This document shows, one piece after another, positions 16,938-24,600 of a stretch of DNA of 38,422 bases; position 1 is the stretch's first letter; each line of letters begins with the position of its first letter. Origin of the DNA: Lachnospiraceae bacterium (GTDB lineage: Bacteria; Bacillota; Clostridia; Lachnospirales; Lachnospiraceae); assembly GCA_015258095.1 (NCBI GenBank), contig JABZIV010000021.1, forward strand, positions 1 through 38,422, read 5' to 3'. A program made the position numbers and the translations under genes. A model generated the notes under the pieces. The model saw only the letters and a list, made by a program, of their open reading frames with translations. It ran no database searches and was not told the origin of the DNA.

Positions 16938-16946
16938 TGGTAGAAT
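16938..16946 (+). promoter_or_regulatory. Extended -10 promoter of the eda-kdgK-pepQ-pip operon
   Basis: TGG-TAGAAT at 16938-16946 fits an extended -10 element (TGnTATAAT). The -35 region at the usual distance is poor. The leader to the GTG start at 17028 is about 75 bases. Confidence 0.45.
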
Positions 16947-17027
16947 AGAATAATATTGAAAAGAGAATATGCCTGCTGTCCCGAGATAGTAAAACGGACA
17001 GCGGGATGGCGGAAAGGAGCGATACTG

Positions 17028-17678
17028 GTGGACAGGATAGCAGAGAGAATCAGTGAAGTGGGAATCGTACCGGTAATCAAGTTGAAGCATCCGGAGAGAG
17101 ATGCGGTAAACTTGGGAAAGAGTTTGTGTAAGGGCGGCATTCCGATTGGGGAGGTCACTTTCCGTGCGGAAGGGGCGGATACGGCGCTTCGCCTGATGCA
17201 CGCGGCTCTCCCGGAGATGCTTCTCGGTGCAGGAACCGTGACCACAAAGGAGCAGATTGATCGCGCGGTGGATGCCGGTGCGGAATTCATCGTGTGTCCC
17301 GGCTTTGATGAAGAACTTGTGCAGTATGCACAGGAGCGGAACGTCCCCATTTTTCCCGGGGCAAGCAGCGCCAGTGATTATCATAAGGCTTTGAAGTATG
17401 ATCTGAAGGTGTTGAAGTTCTTCCCGGCAGAGCAACTGGGCGGGATTCCGATGATTAAGGCGCTTTCCGGACCCTTCCCCATGTTTAAGATTATGCCGAC
17501 CGGAGGAATTTCTCTGAAGAATCTCGGGGAATATATGGCGTCTCCTCTTATAGCGGCTTGCGGCGGCAGTTACATGGTGAAGGACAAGCTGATTGAAGAA
17601 GGTGCCTGGGAGGAGATCACAAGACTTTGCGAAGAATCCGTGAAGATTATCAGAGAAGCACGAAGAGGAACGGTATAG
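17028..17678 (+). CDS. eda: 2-keto-3-deoxy-6-phosphogluconate (KDPG) aldolase
   Basis: This cytosolic class I aldolase splits KDPG to pyruvate and glyceraldehyde 3-phosphate, and often also 4-hydroxy-2-oxoglutarate. The 216-residue length fits the family. Visible motifs are EVTFRA (Glu42), GAGTV (67-71), FPGASS and KFFPAE with the Schiff-base Lys130, and PTGGIS near the phosphate site. I chose the GTG at 17028 because AGGAG lies eight bases before it and the homologous region begins there; the frame stays open upstream to 16956 but without homology. The KDG kinase gene follows by 19 bases, which together completes the lower part of hexuronate or KDG breakdown. Confidence 0.92.
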   Translation: MDRIAERISEVGIVPVIKLKHPERDAVNLGKSLCKGGIPIGEVTFRAEGADTALRLMHAALPEMLLGAGTVTTKEQIDRAVDAGAEFIVCPGFDEELVQYAQERNVPIFPGASSASDYHKALKYDLKVLKFFPAEQLGGIPMIKALSGPFPMFKIMPTGGISLKNLGEYMASPLIAACGGSYMVKDKLIEEGAWEEITRLCEESVKIIREARRGTV

Positions 17679-17697
17679 AACAGCTTGGAGGTGTATT

Positions 17698-18720
17698 TTG
17701 GCAAAAGTTGTCAGTTTTGGAGAAATTATGCTGCGCTTGCAGCCTTACAATTATGAGCGCTTTATTCAGGCGGAAAGAGTGCAGTTTACTTTCGGCGGAG
17801 CGGAGGCAAATGTCGCCGTTTCCCTTGCCAATTTCGGCGTCGATGTTTCTTATATCACGAAGCTTCCGACGCACATGGTGGGACAGGCTGCCATTAATTC
17901 TTTAAGAAGATATGGGGTGGATACGACGAAGATTGTGCGCGGAGGCAATCGCGTCGGAATTTACTTCAATGAGAAGGGGGCTTCACAGCGCCCGAGTATT
18001 TGTACCTATGACAGAGCCCATTCCGCGATTTCCGAAGCGGTGAAGAGTGATTTTGACTGGGAGGAGATCTTCCGGGGCGCGGACTGGTTCCATTTTACCG
18101 GAATCACTCCGGCGCTTTCTGCGAATGTGCTGGAGATTTGTGAAGAGGCGTGTCGCACGGCGAAACGTCTCGGCGTGAAGGTTTCCTGCGATGTCAATTA
18201 CCGCAGTAAGCTCTGGTCGAAGGAAGCGGCAAGAGAGGCGATGGTGAGGCTCAGTGCGTACATCGATATGATCATCGTAAACGAAGAGGATGCGAAGACC
18301 GTCTTCGGTATTGCGGCGGAGAAGACGGATGTATCGACCGGAAAGCTGAATAAAGAGGGCTACGAAGAGGTAGCGAAGAAACTTGCGGAGCAGTTCCATT
18401 TCTCCGAGGTGGCCATCACCTTGAGAGAAAGTAAGACCGCATCGGATAATAACTGGTCGGGACTCCTTTATGACGGGAAAGAATGCCTGTTCTCAAAGGT
18501 TTACCCTGTGCATATAGTGGACCGTATCGGTGGAGGCGACAGTTTTGCTGCCGGTTTGATTTACTCCCTCTTAAAGGGAGATGACAGCAGAACCGCTTTG
18601 GAGTTTGCAATTGCAGCTTCAGCCTTGAAACATAGTATCGAAGGGGACTATAATATGGTTAGCGTCCCCGAAGTGGAGAAGCTTGCCGGAGGAGACAGCT
18701 CCGGTAGAGTACAGCGTTAA
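17698..18720 (+). CDS. kdgK: 2-keto-3-deoxygluconate kinase (PfkB family)
   Basis: This kinase phosphorylates 2-keto-3-deoxygluconate to KDPG, the substrate of the aldolase encoded just upstream. It has 340 residues of the ribokinase fold: GGAEANVAVSLANFG (33-47) near the N-terminus and the PfkB signature DRIGGGDSFAAG (275-286) with the catalytic base Asp281. The start is a TTG at 17698, supported by GGAGG at 17687-17691 with six-base spacing and by immediate homology (AKVVSFGEIM). Substrate assignment rests on family resemblance and on the neighbour; other sugar kinases of the family cannot be fully excluded. Confidence 0.88.
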   Translation: MAKVVSFGEIMLRLQPYNYERFIQAERVQFTFGGAEANVAVSLANFGVDVSYITKLPTHMVGQAAINSLRRYGVDTTKIVRGGNRVGIYFNEKGASQRPSICTYDRAHSAISEAVKSDFDWEEIFRGADWFHFTGITPALSANVLEICEEACRTAKRLGVKVSCDVNYRSKLWSKEAAREAMVRLSAYIDMIIVNEEDAKTVFGIAAEKTDVSTGKLNKEGYEEVAKKLAEQFHFSEVAITLRESKTASDNNWSGLLYDGKECLFSKVYPVHIVDRIGGGDSFAAGLIYSLLKGDDSRTALEFAIAASALKHSIEGDYNMVSVPEVEKLAGGDSSGRVQR

Positions 18721-18737
18721 AGAAGGGAGATATTAAG

Positions 18738-19844
18738 ATGGACAGAGAGAAACTAAACCGAATTTACAAGAAGATGGAAGAACAGAATCTTCCCCAGATG
18801 CTGATTACAGACCCACCCGCTATTTTCTACTTGACCGGACGTTGGATTTTCCCGGGAGAAAGAATGCTTGCGCTTTACATCAGCACAAAAGGCAAGGAAG
18901 AGTTGTTCGTGAACCGTCTGTTCCCGATTGAGGAGGATCTCGGCGTAGAGATTCAGTATTTTGATGATATTGATGATGCCGTTGCGATTCTTTCGAAAGT
19001 AATTGACAAGAATGCACCTCTCGGCGTGGACAAGACCTGGCCGTCCCGTTTCTTACTTCACCTTCAGGAGATGCACGGCGCTTCCTCCTATGTGAACGGT
19101 TCTGTCATCGTGGACAAGGTAAGACAGATTAAGAGTAAAGAAGAGCAGGAAAAGCTTATTGCTTCCTCCCTTTTGAACGATAAAGTTATGGCGGACCTGA
19201 TTCCGAATGTAGTAAAGGGCTACACGGAGAAGGAGCTGAATCATCTCACCAGAGAGCTGTACAAGAAGCACGGCGCATCCGGCGTTTCCTTCGATCCGAT
19301 TACAGCGTATGGCCACGGTGCTGCCGACCCGCATCACGTAACGGACAACTCAAAAGGAAAGAAGGGCGATTGCGTCATTCTGGATATCGGCGGCGTGCTG
19401 GACGATTATATTTCCGACATGACAAGAACCGTATTTATTGAAGAGGTAAGTCCGCGGCATAAAGAGATTTATCAGATTGTTCGGGATGCGAACCTTCGCG
19501 GAATTGCCATGGCAAAGCCGGGCAATCGGATGTGTGATGTCGATTTAGCTTGCAGAAACTACATCGAGGAGAAGGGCTTCGGAAAGTACTTCACACACAG
19601 AACAGGACATTCTGCCGGCATTGAAGACCATGAGGTCGGCGATGTTTCCTCTGTAAATGAAGAAATCATCGAGGTTGGACAGTGCTTCTCCGTTGAGCCG
19701 GGAATCTATATTCCGGAAGAGAACATCGGTGTTCGTGTAGAGGATCTTGTCATCATTACGGAGGACGGTTGCAAGGTACTGAATCACTACACCAAAGACC
19801 TTCTTGTTGTAAAGAAAGACGGCACAATCGAGAAGGCTGAGTAA
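18738..19844 (+). CDS. pepQ: M24 family Xaa-Pro peptidase
   Basis: This cytosolic metallopeptidase cleaves bonds next to proline. It has 368 residues, with an N-terminal creatinase-like domain (1-130) and a pita-bread catalytic domain. All five metal ligands can be placed: Asp216 (LDIGG), Asp227 (SDMTRT), His291 (RTGHSAG), Glu320 (VEPGIY) and Glu335 (RVEDL). Whether it is an aminopeptidase or a dipeptidase (prolidase) cannot be settled by eye; the size fits both. It sits 17 bases after kdgK and 34 bases before the proline iminopeptidase gene, an unusual partnership with sugar-acid genes but sensible with its neighbour. Confidence 0.9.
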   Translation: MDREKLNRIYKKMEEQNLPQMLITDPPAIFYLTGRWIFPGERMLALYISTKGKEELFVNRLFPIEEDLGVEIQYFDDIDDAVAILSKVIDKNAPLGVDKTWPSRFLLHLQEMHGASSYVNGSVIVDKVRQIKSKEEQEKLIASSLLNDKVMADLIPNVVKGYTEKELNHLTRELYKKHGASGVSFDPITAYGHGAADPHHVTDNSKGKKGDCVILDIGGVLDDYISDMTRTVFIEEVSPRHKEIYQIVRDANLRGIAMAKPGNRMCDVDLACRNYIEEKGFGKYFTHRTGHSAGIEDHEVGDVSSVNEEIIEVGQCFSVEPGIYIPEENIGVRVEDLVIITEDGCKVLNHYTKDLLVVKKDGTIEKAE

Positions 19845-19878
19845 GCTGGAAGAGTTGAATTTATGAGGGGGGGAAAAG

Positions 19879-20766
19879 ATGGCTAAAATTGTAGAAGGTA
19901 CCATGCCCTATTTGGGCTATGAAACGTATTATCGAATTGTGGGAGAGGCAAATCCGAAGAAAGCACCGCTTCTTCTTCTGCATGGAGGACCGGGGTCAAC
20001 GCATAACTATTTTGAAATCCTGGATGACTTAGCAGACCGGGATGACAGACAGATTATCATGTATGACCAGATCGGTTGCGGAAATTCCTATGTAGATGGA
20101 CATCCGGAGCTTTGGACGAAGGAAACCTGGGTAAATGAGCTGATCGCCCTTCGTAAGCACCTTCACCTGGACGAGGTACACCTTCTTGGACAGTCCTGGG
20201 GCGGTATGCTTGCCATTATCTATGGTTGTGACTACGCACCGAAAGGCATTAAGTCCGTAGTGCTTTCCAGTACACTTCCCTACAATGCAATCTGGGAAAG
20301 TGAGCAGAAGCGTCGTGTCGGCTATATGCCGAAGGAGCAGCAGGAGGCCATCAAGAGAGCGGAAGAAACCGGCAATTATGATGCGGAGGATTACCTGGAA
20401 GCGATTACCGCTTTTATGGAGCGTTACTGTGCAGGGCCTTTCACCGAGAAGGATCCGGAGTGCTTGAGAAGAAAGAAGCGTGCCGGAGGAGAGGCGTATG
20501 TAGCCGGATGGGGACCCAATGAGTTCACACCGACAGGAAGTCTTCGTGACTATGACTATATGGAGAAGTTGCATCATTTTGCTTATCCTACTTTGATTTG
20601 CGACGGTGAGGAGGATCTCTGCTCTCCGTACATCGCTAAATTAATGTATGATGCCATTCCGGATGCGGAGTGGGAGCTTTTCCCGTATTCCCGTCACATG
20701 TGCTTTGCAGATGAGGAGCAGAAGTACAAAGAGGTTCTTCTGAAATTCCTGCATAAGCATGATTAA
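19879..20766 (+). CDS. pip: Proline iminopeptidase (alpha/beta hydrolase)
   Basis: This cytosolic serine peptidase removes N-terminal proline from peptides. It has 295 residues. The oxyanion motif HGGPG is at 35-39, the nucleophile Ser106 lies in GQSWGG, the acid is probably Asp246 in GEEDLCSP and the catalytic His is His273 in YSRHM. A run of G (GAGGGGGGG) gives a strong SD before the ATG. Together with PepQ it would complete breakdown of proline peptides brought in by Opp. It is the last gene of the operon; a long stem closes the transcript. Confidence 0.9.
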   Translation: MAKIVEGTMPYLGYETYYRIVGEANPKKAPLLLLHGGPGSTHNYFEILDDLADRDDRQIIMYDQIGCGNSYVDGHPELWTKETWVNELIALRKHLHLDEVHLLGQSWGGMLAIIYGCDYAPKGIKSVVLSSTLPYNAIWESEQKRRVGYMPKEQQEAIKRAEETGNYDAEDYLEAITAFMERYCAGPFTEKDPECLRRKKRAGGEAYVAGWGPNEFTPTGSLRDYDYMEKLHHFAYPTLICDGEEDLCSPYIAKLMYDAIPDAEWELFPYSRHMCFADEEQKYKEVLLKFLHKHD

Positions 20767-20779
20767 AGTGTAACGATAG

Positions 20780-20880
20780 AAAAGAGCTATAAAATCGATT
20801 TTGTGAAAGCGCATTTTCTCTTGCGAGCGGTCAGTTTGTAAGAGTGTGTGTCCACAAGAGCGTTTTATAGCTCTTTTTTT
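20780..20880 (+). terminator. Terminator-like stem with a 68-base loop
   Basis: The 15-base arm AAAAGAGCTATAAAA (20780-20794) pairs perfectly with TTTTATAGCTCTTTT (20863-20877), and the T-run continues to 20880. The loop of 68 bases is much longer than in normal terminators and can form short inner hairpins, for example CGCA with TGCG at 20810-20825. It most simply ends the pip operon; the loop may hold a small RNA or a regulatory domain. Confidence 0.6.
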
Positions 20881-20959
20881 GTTATAAAATGCTCTCCATT
20901 TCTTCCATTTTGTTTAAAAGGAAAAAATAATCCGGGTTCTGTGAAGATATTTCCAGATT

Positions 20960-20980
20960 AATTTACGTAAATTTTATAAT
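20960..20980 (+). promoter_or_regulatory. Promoter and palindrome upstream of the cell-wall-binding protein
   Basis: A perfect TATAAT is at 20975-20980 and, just before it, the 14-bp palindrome AATTTACGTAAATT covers 20960-20973, inside the presumed promoter spacer. The -35 region is weak, which fits a regulated promoter. Sequence between 20881 and 20959 is AT-rich without a gene. Confidence 0.5.
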
Positions 20981-21055
20981 CTTATTTGCAAAAATGCCGA
21001 AATTCTTAATAGTACTTCGGAAGAAGTTTGTGGATTCTTTGGAGAAGGAGGAAAA

Positions 21056-22918
21056 ATGAAGAAATTCGGAAGGAAGGGAATCATTCCCTTCAGTATTATT
21101 GCGCTTACGGCATTGTCTCCGCTTCTTGTACGTGCGGAAGAACAGAATGCCGGCGGAAAATGGGTGCAGAGCGGTGAAAACTGGTTGTTTTTCGGGGAAA
21201 ATGGCGAGAAGAAAACAGGCTGGATAGAAGATAAAGGAAAGAAATATTATATTGACCCGGTAAAAGGAACTCTTGCAACAGGCTGGGTACAGATGGAGGG
21301 AAAGTGGTATTTCCTGGATACGAAGGAGGCGTCTCTCGGAAAGCTTGCAGAAGGCTGGCAGTGGATTGACGGCTACTGCTACTACTTTGATGCTACGACC
21401 GGAAAGATGGCGGAGAATGAGAAGACGCCGGATGGCTACTTTGTTTCTGCCGGCGGAAAATGGGCAAATGAAAAGGGAGAATCCGTTTATAAGCCGGAAC
21501 TCGGTGTGAAGAGCACGGTGGAGAAGGAGAAGGCGGCGGAGAAAGAGAGAAAAGTAGCGGAAGAAGCCGCTCAGGCAGGAAAGACCGACTCTCTTATTAA
21601 GCCGCTTGCCTCCTCCGGCGGTTCCGGCGGCTCGGGCGGCGGCTCCGGTAGTGGCGGATTCCGCGCAGCAGGAGGATCCGGCGGTTCAGGAGGCGGTTCC
21701 GGCAGCAGCGGCGGCAGTTATAGCAGAGGAAGTGCCGGCAGCGGTTCCTCTTCCTGGCAAACCACATACTATTCGTCCCCAAGCAATCTCTTTTCCTCGG
21801 CAGAGGAACTTCGTATTTTCCATGAGCAGAATGAATTAAGACGAAAAGTGGAGATAGAGGAAAGAGCGGCGCTCGAGAAACAGAGGAAAGATGCGGAAGA
21901 AGCGAAACAGAAGGCGGAACTTCAGAAACAGGAGCGAGAAAAGAGAGAAAGAGAAGAGAAGGAGAGAGCTGCCTTAGAGAAAAAGAGAAGAGAGGAAGCA
22001 AGAGAGTCTCATTTTATCGAAGGCGTACAGTTACAGGAAAGTGATTTCTTAACGAAGAGGCTTATTATAGGGGAGAGAACCTACAGTTACGGCTTTAAGC
22101 CGTATGAAGCGGGCCGCGGCATCCTTGACCGGGAAAATGCGCCGGAGCAGGTAGAAAGTGTATCCGGAGAGAAGCATTATATTGCCTCCCTTTCCTATTA
22201 TGCAGTGGAGCGGGACCTTCTGGATTACTATCTCAGCGCGCACGAAGCGGAGATAAGAGCGATTGTACAGAATCAGCCGGACGCAAGCCTTCGCATCTTC
22301 GGGAAAGTACATAAGCTGAGCGACCTCCTTCGTGAAAAGGCAGCAGGCGGGCAGGAATCCGTCTACGCACTCTACCAAAGAGCAGGAGGAGTCGGCGGAA
22401 GCGCTGCGGTATCTTCTTCTGTAGCCAGTGCCTCAGTTCTGCCTTCCGCTACAGCGGCATCCGCTCAAAGCGCGTCTTCCGTAGCCAGTGCGTCTGTGCT
22501 TCCGGGAACCGCTTCCGGCGCGACTGCGCATTCCGGAAACATTCCGGAAAATTACCGGGATGAAGCGCTGCTGGATCAGAGAGAATGCACGGATTTGGAG
22601 AGTTTTTCTTCCTGGACGAAAGAAAGAATCGAAAACAATGAACCGTTCATCCTGGAACAAAGCGGATTCTCCGGGGGGAGAAAGTCTCCGGCACTGGTTC
22701 TCGGTGCAGAGTGGACGAGGGTCGGGAAGCTCACCGCACTCTATCTCACAGAGCCGAACGACCGTACAAAAGGCGTAACACGATATGAAGTTTCGGAGAA
22801 AAACGGAAAAGTTGTATTGAACCCGGGATCGAGTAATTCGGTATCCTCTACGGTGTACAACAGCTATCGTTTCCTCCCTTATGCGGAGCAGAATATCGAG
22901 AGCTATCTTCTTCCGTAA
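21056..22918 (+). CDS. Secreted cell-wall-binding-repeat protein with coiled coil
   Basis: The product has 620 residues and is likely exported and attached non-covalently to the wall. A signal peptide covers about 1-27. Residues 33-145 hold four to five choline/glucan-binding type repeats with the W-x-x-x-x-G-x-W-Y-F pattern (GKWVQSGENWLFF, GKWYFLD, GYCYYFD). A Gly/Ser-rich flexible stretch spans 187-233, followed by a charged Lys/Glu/Arg coiled coil at 250-317, a folded domain to about 445, a Ser/Ala/Val-rich linker with a repeated SVASASVLP motif (about 450-500) and a C-terminal domain I cannot assign. No catalytic motif is evident. The gene stands alone behind its own promoter and ends at a strong terminator. 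Confidence 0.8.
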   Translation: MKKFGRKGIIPFSIIALTALSPLLVRAEEQNAGGKWVQSGENWLFFGENGEKKTGWIEDKGKKYYIDPVKGTLATGWVQMEGKWYFLDTKEASLGKLAEGWQWIDGYCYYFDATTGKMAENEKTPDGYFVSAGGKWANEKGESVYKPELGVKSTVEKEKAAEKERKVAEEAAQAGKTDSLIKPLASSGGSGGSGGGSGSGGFRAAGGSGGSGGGSGSSGGSYSRGSAGSGSSSWQTTYYSSPSNLFSSAEELRIFHEQNELRRKVEIEERAALEKQRKDAEEAKQKAELQKQEREKREREEKERAALEKKRREEARESHFIEGVQLQESDFLTKRLIIGERTYSYGFKPYEAGRGILDRENAPEQVESVSGEKHYIASLSYYAVERDLLDYYLSAHEAEIRAIVQNQPDASLRIFGKVHKLSDLLREKAAGGQESVYALYQRAGGVGGSAAVSSSVASASVLPSATAASAQSASSVASASVLPGTASGATAHSGNIPENYRDEALLDQRECTDLESFSSWTKERIENNEPFILEQSGFSGGRKSPALVLGAEWTRVGKLTALYLTEPNDRTKGVTRYEVSEKNGKVVLNPGSSNSVSSTVYNSYRFLPYAEQNIESYLLP

Positions 22919-22942
22919 CGGGTAGAAGAGACACAAAAACAG

Positions 22943-23000
22943 GGCGCAGAACAAGGCGCAAAACAAGATTTGTCATAAAACAAGATAGGTCATAAAATAA
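22943..23000. repeat. Two short tandem duplications after the wall-binding protein gene
   Basis: GGCGCAGAACAA (22943-22954) is followed by GGCGCAAAACAA (22955-22966), a 12-bp pair. Then GATTTGTCATAAAACAA (22967-22983) is followed by GATAGGTCATAAAATAA (22984-23000), a 17-bp pair. Confidence 0.8.
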
Positions 23001-23026
23001 GTTTTCTCATAATCAATACATCCTTT

Positions 23027-23079
23027 TATATGCCGTGGGAGGTGCTGTTCTTTAAAACAGTGCCTCCCACGGTATTTTT
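23027..23079 (+). terminator. Intrinsic terminator
   Basis: Arms 23033-23049 (CCGTGGGAGG...) and 23056-23072 (...CCTCCCACGG) pair over 17 positions with two G-T pairs and a six-base loop, followed by TATTTTTA. The stem can be extended outward to about 23027. It ends the wall-binding protein transcript; the rest of the gap to 23236 shows no gene. Confidence 0.85.
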
Positions 23080-23236
23080 ATGCGTGTCCGTGCGCTTCCT
23101 TCAAAAAATTACTTCATTTTGGAAAACCCGCATTCGCCGGGAGAAAATCCTACAATTTGAAGAAAAAGCTTAATTTTCGAAATCTTTGCAAAGAAAATAT
23201 TTTAAAAGAATCAGAAGTGCGAAATTTTTGGAAGTA

Positions 23237-23245
23237 TGCTAGAAT
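23237..23245 (+). promoter_or_regulatory. Extended -10 promoter
   Basis: TGC-TAGAAT at 23237-23245 is an extended -10 element, very similar to the one before the aldolase operon. It is 31 bases before the start at 23276; no good -35 box is seen. Confidence 0.45.
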
Positions 23246-23275
23246 CAAAGCTTGCATGAAGGGAAAGGAGAAGCT

Positions 23276-24478
23276 ATGGGAAGGAAGATTCATCTTGGCG
23301 TCATCGGCCTTGGACAAAGAGGGTCTGAACTGGTCAAATATGTGTATTCGGAACATCCGGATGTAGAATTTATCGCGCTCTGTGATGTCTATGAGGACAG
23401 AAGAGAAGAGACGGCAAAGGACCTGGAAGAGATGGGCAGAGTGAGACCCATGACATTTTCCGACTATAAAGAGATGCTTCAGATGGAAGAGCTCGATGCC
23501 GTGCTGATTTGTGCTTCCTGGGAGACGCACAGTGCCATTGCCATGGACGCGATGCGCGCAGGAAAGGCGGTAGCATCCGAAGTCGGCGGTGCATATTCGA
23601 TTTCCGAGTGCTGGAAACTCGTGGACTGCTATGAGGAGACGAAGACGCCGATTATGTTTATGGAAAACTGCGTCTACGGAAGAGATGAGATGATGGTTTA
23701 CCACATGGCGGAAGCCGGGGTACTCGGGGAAATCGTGCACTGTGAGGGAGGTTACCGCCATGACCTGAGAGAAGAGGTTTCCTTCGGGCGAGAGAAGCGG
23801 CACTATCGCCTCGATAACTATATCCATCGGAATACGGAGAATTATCCGACCCACGAGCTCGGCCCGATAGCCAGGATTCTTCATCTGAACAGAGGAAATC
23901 GGATGCTCACGCTCACTTCGATGGCATCCAAGGCAGCGGGGTTGCACGCCTATATTCAGGAGAAGAAGCCGGATGACCGGACACTCCTGGATACCGTTTT
24001 TCAGCAGGGCGATGTGGTCAATACCATCATTAAGTGCAGTAACGGAGAGAGCATTCTTCTCACTTTAGATACCACGTTACCGCGCTACTATTCCAGAGGA
24101 TTTACCGTGCAGGGTACGAAGGGAATGTATATGGAGGACAACGCTTCTATTTTCCTGGATGGAGATGAGGGAGCGAAAGACCATTTCGAATGGAAGAAAC
24201 AGTGGGGAAATGTAGAGCGTTTCCGCGCACAGTATGAGCACCCGCTTTGGAGAGATTACCTGAAAACGGGAGTGAAGAAGGGACACGGCGGTATGGATTA
24301 CCTTGTGTTCTCCGATTTTATCAGAGCATTGCAGGAAGGGCTTCCTATGCCTATCGATGTGTATGATATGGCGAGCTGGATGAGCATTTCCGCGCTGGCG
24401 GAGGAATCCATCGCTTTAGGCGGAATGCCCGTTGCGATTCCGGATTTTACAAACGGTAAATGGATGAAGCGGCGCTAA
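23276..24478 (+). CDS. GH109-like Gfo/Idh/MocA family protein
   Basis: This 400-residue protein has a Rossmann domain (GVIGLGQRG at 8-16) and a C-terminal domain with sequence signatures shared with glycoside hydrolase family 109, the NAD-dependent alpha-N-acetylgalactosaminidases: MENCVYGRDEMMV, GEIVHCEGGYRHDLR, YPTHELGPIA and the GTKGMY segment. GH109 enzymes cleave by transient oxidation with bound NAD. Unlike many of them, this one has no signal peptide and should be cytosolic. I chose ATG 23276, which has AAAGGAG nine bases upstream, over an upstream in-frame TTG. An EamA transporter and a nitroreductase gene follow. Hydrolase activity is inference; a plain sugar dehydrogenase is the alternative. 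Confidence 0.8.
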   Translation: MGRKIHLGVIGLGQRGSELVKYVYSEHPDVEFIALCDVYEDRREETAKDLEEMGRVRPMTFSDYKEMLQMEELDAVLICASWETHSAIAMDAMRAGKAVASEVGGAYSISECWKLVDCYEETKTPIMFMENCVYGRDEMMVYHMAEAGVLGEIVHCEGGYRHDLREEVSFGREKRHYRLDNYIHRNTENYPTHELGPIARILHLNRGNRMLTLTSMASKAAGLHAYIQEKKPDDRTLLDTVFQQGDVVNTIIKCSNGESILLTLDTTLPRYYSRGFTVQGTKGMYMEDNASIFLDGDEGAKDHFEWKKQWGNVERFRAQYEHPLWRDYLKTGVKKGHGGMDYLVFSDFIRALQEGLPMPIDVYDMASWMSISALAEESIALGGMPVAIPDFTNGKWMKRR

Positions 24479-24548
24479 GAAGAAGTGAACGGAAAATAGG
24501 GGAAGCGGCGCTAAGAAGAAGTAAACGGAAAATAGGAGAAGCGACGCG
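24466..24548. repeat. 36-bp tandem duplication across a stop codon
   Basis: The unit starting GAAGCGGCGCTAAGAAGAAG at 24466 is repeated at 24502 with two differences, and a third partial copy begins at 24538. The first copy contains the last codons and TAA of the GH109-like gene. Confidence 0.9.
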
Positions 24549-24600
24549 AAACGAAAAGGCAACAGACAGAAGGGCGACAAGGAAAGGGAATTTAGGGGAT

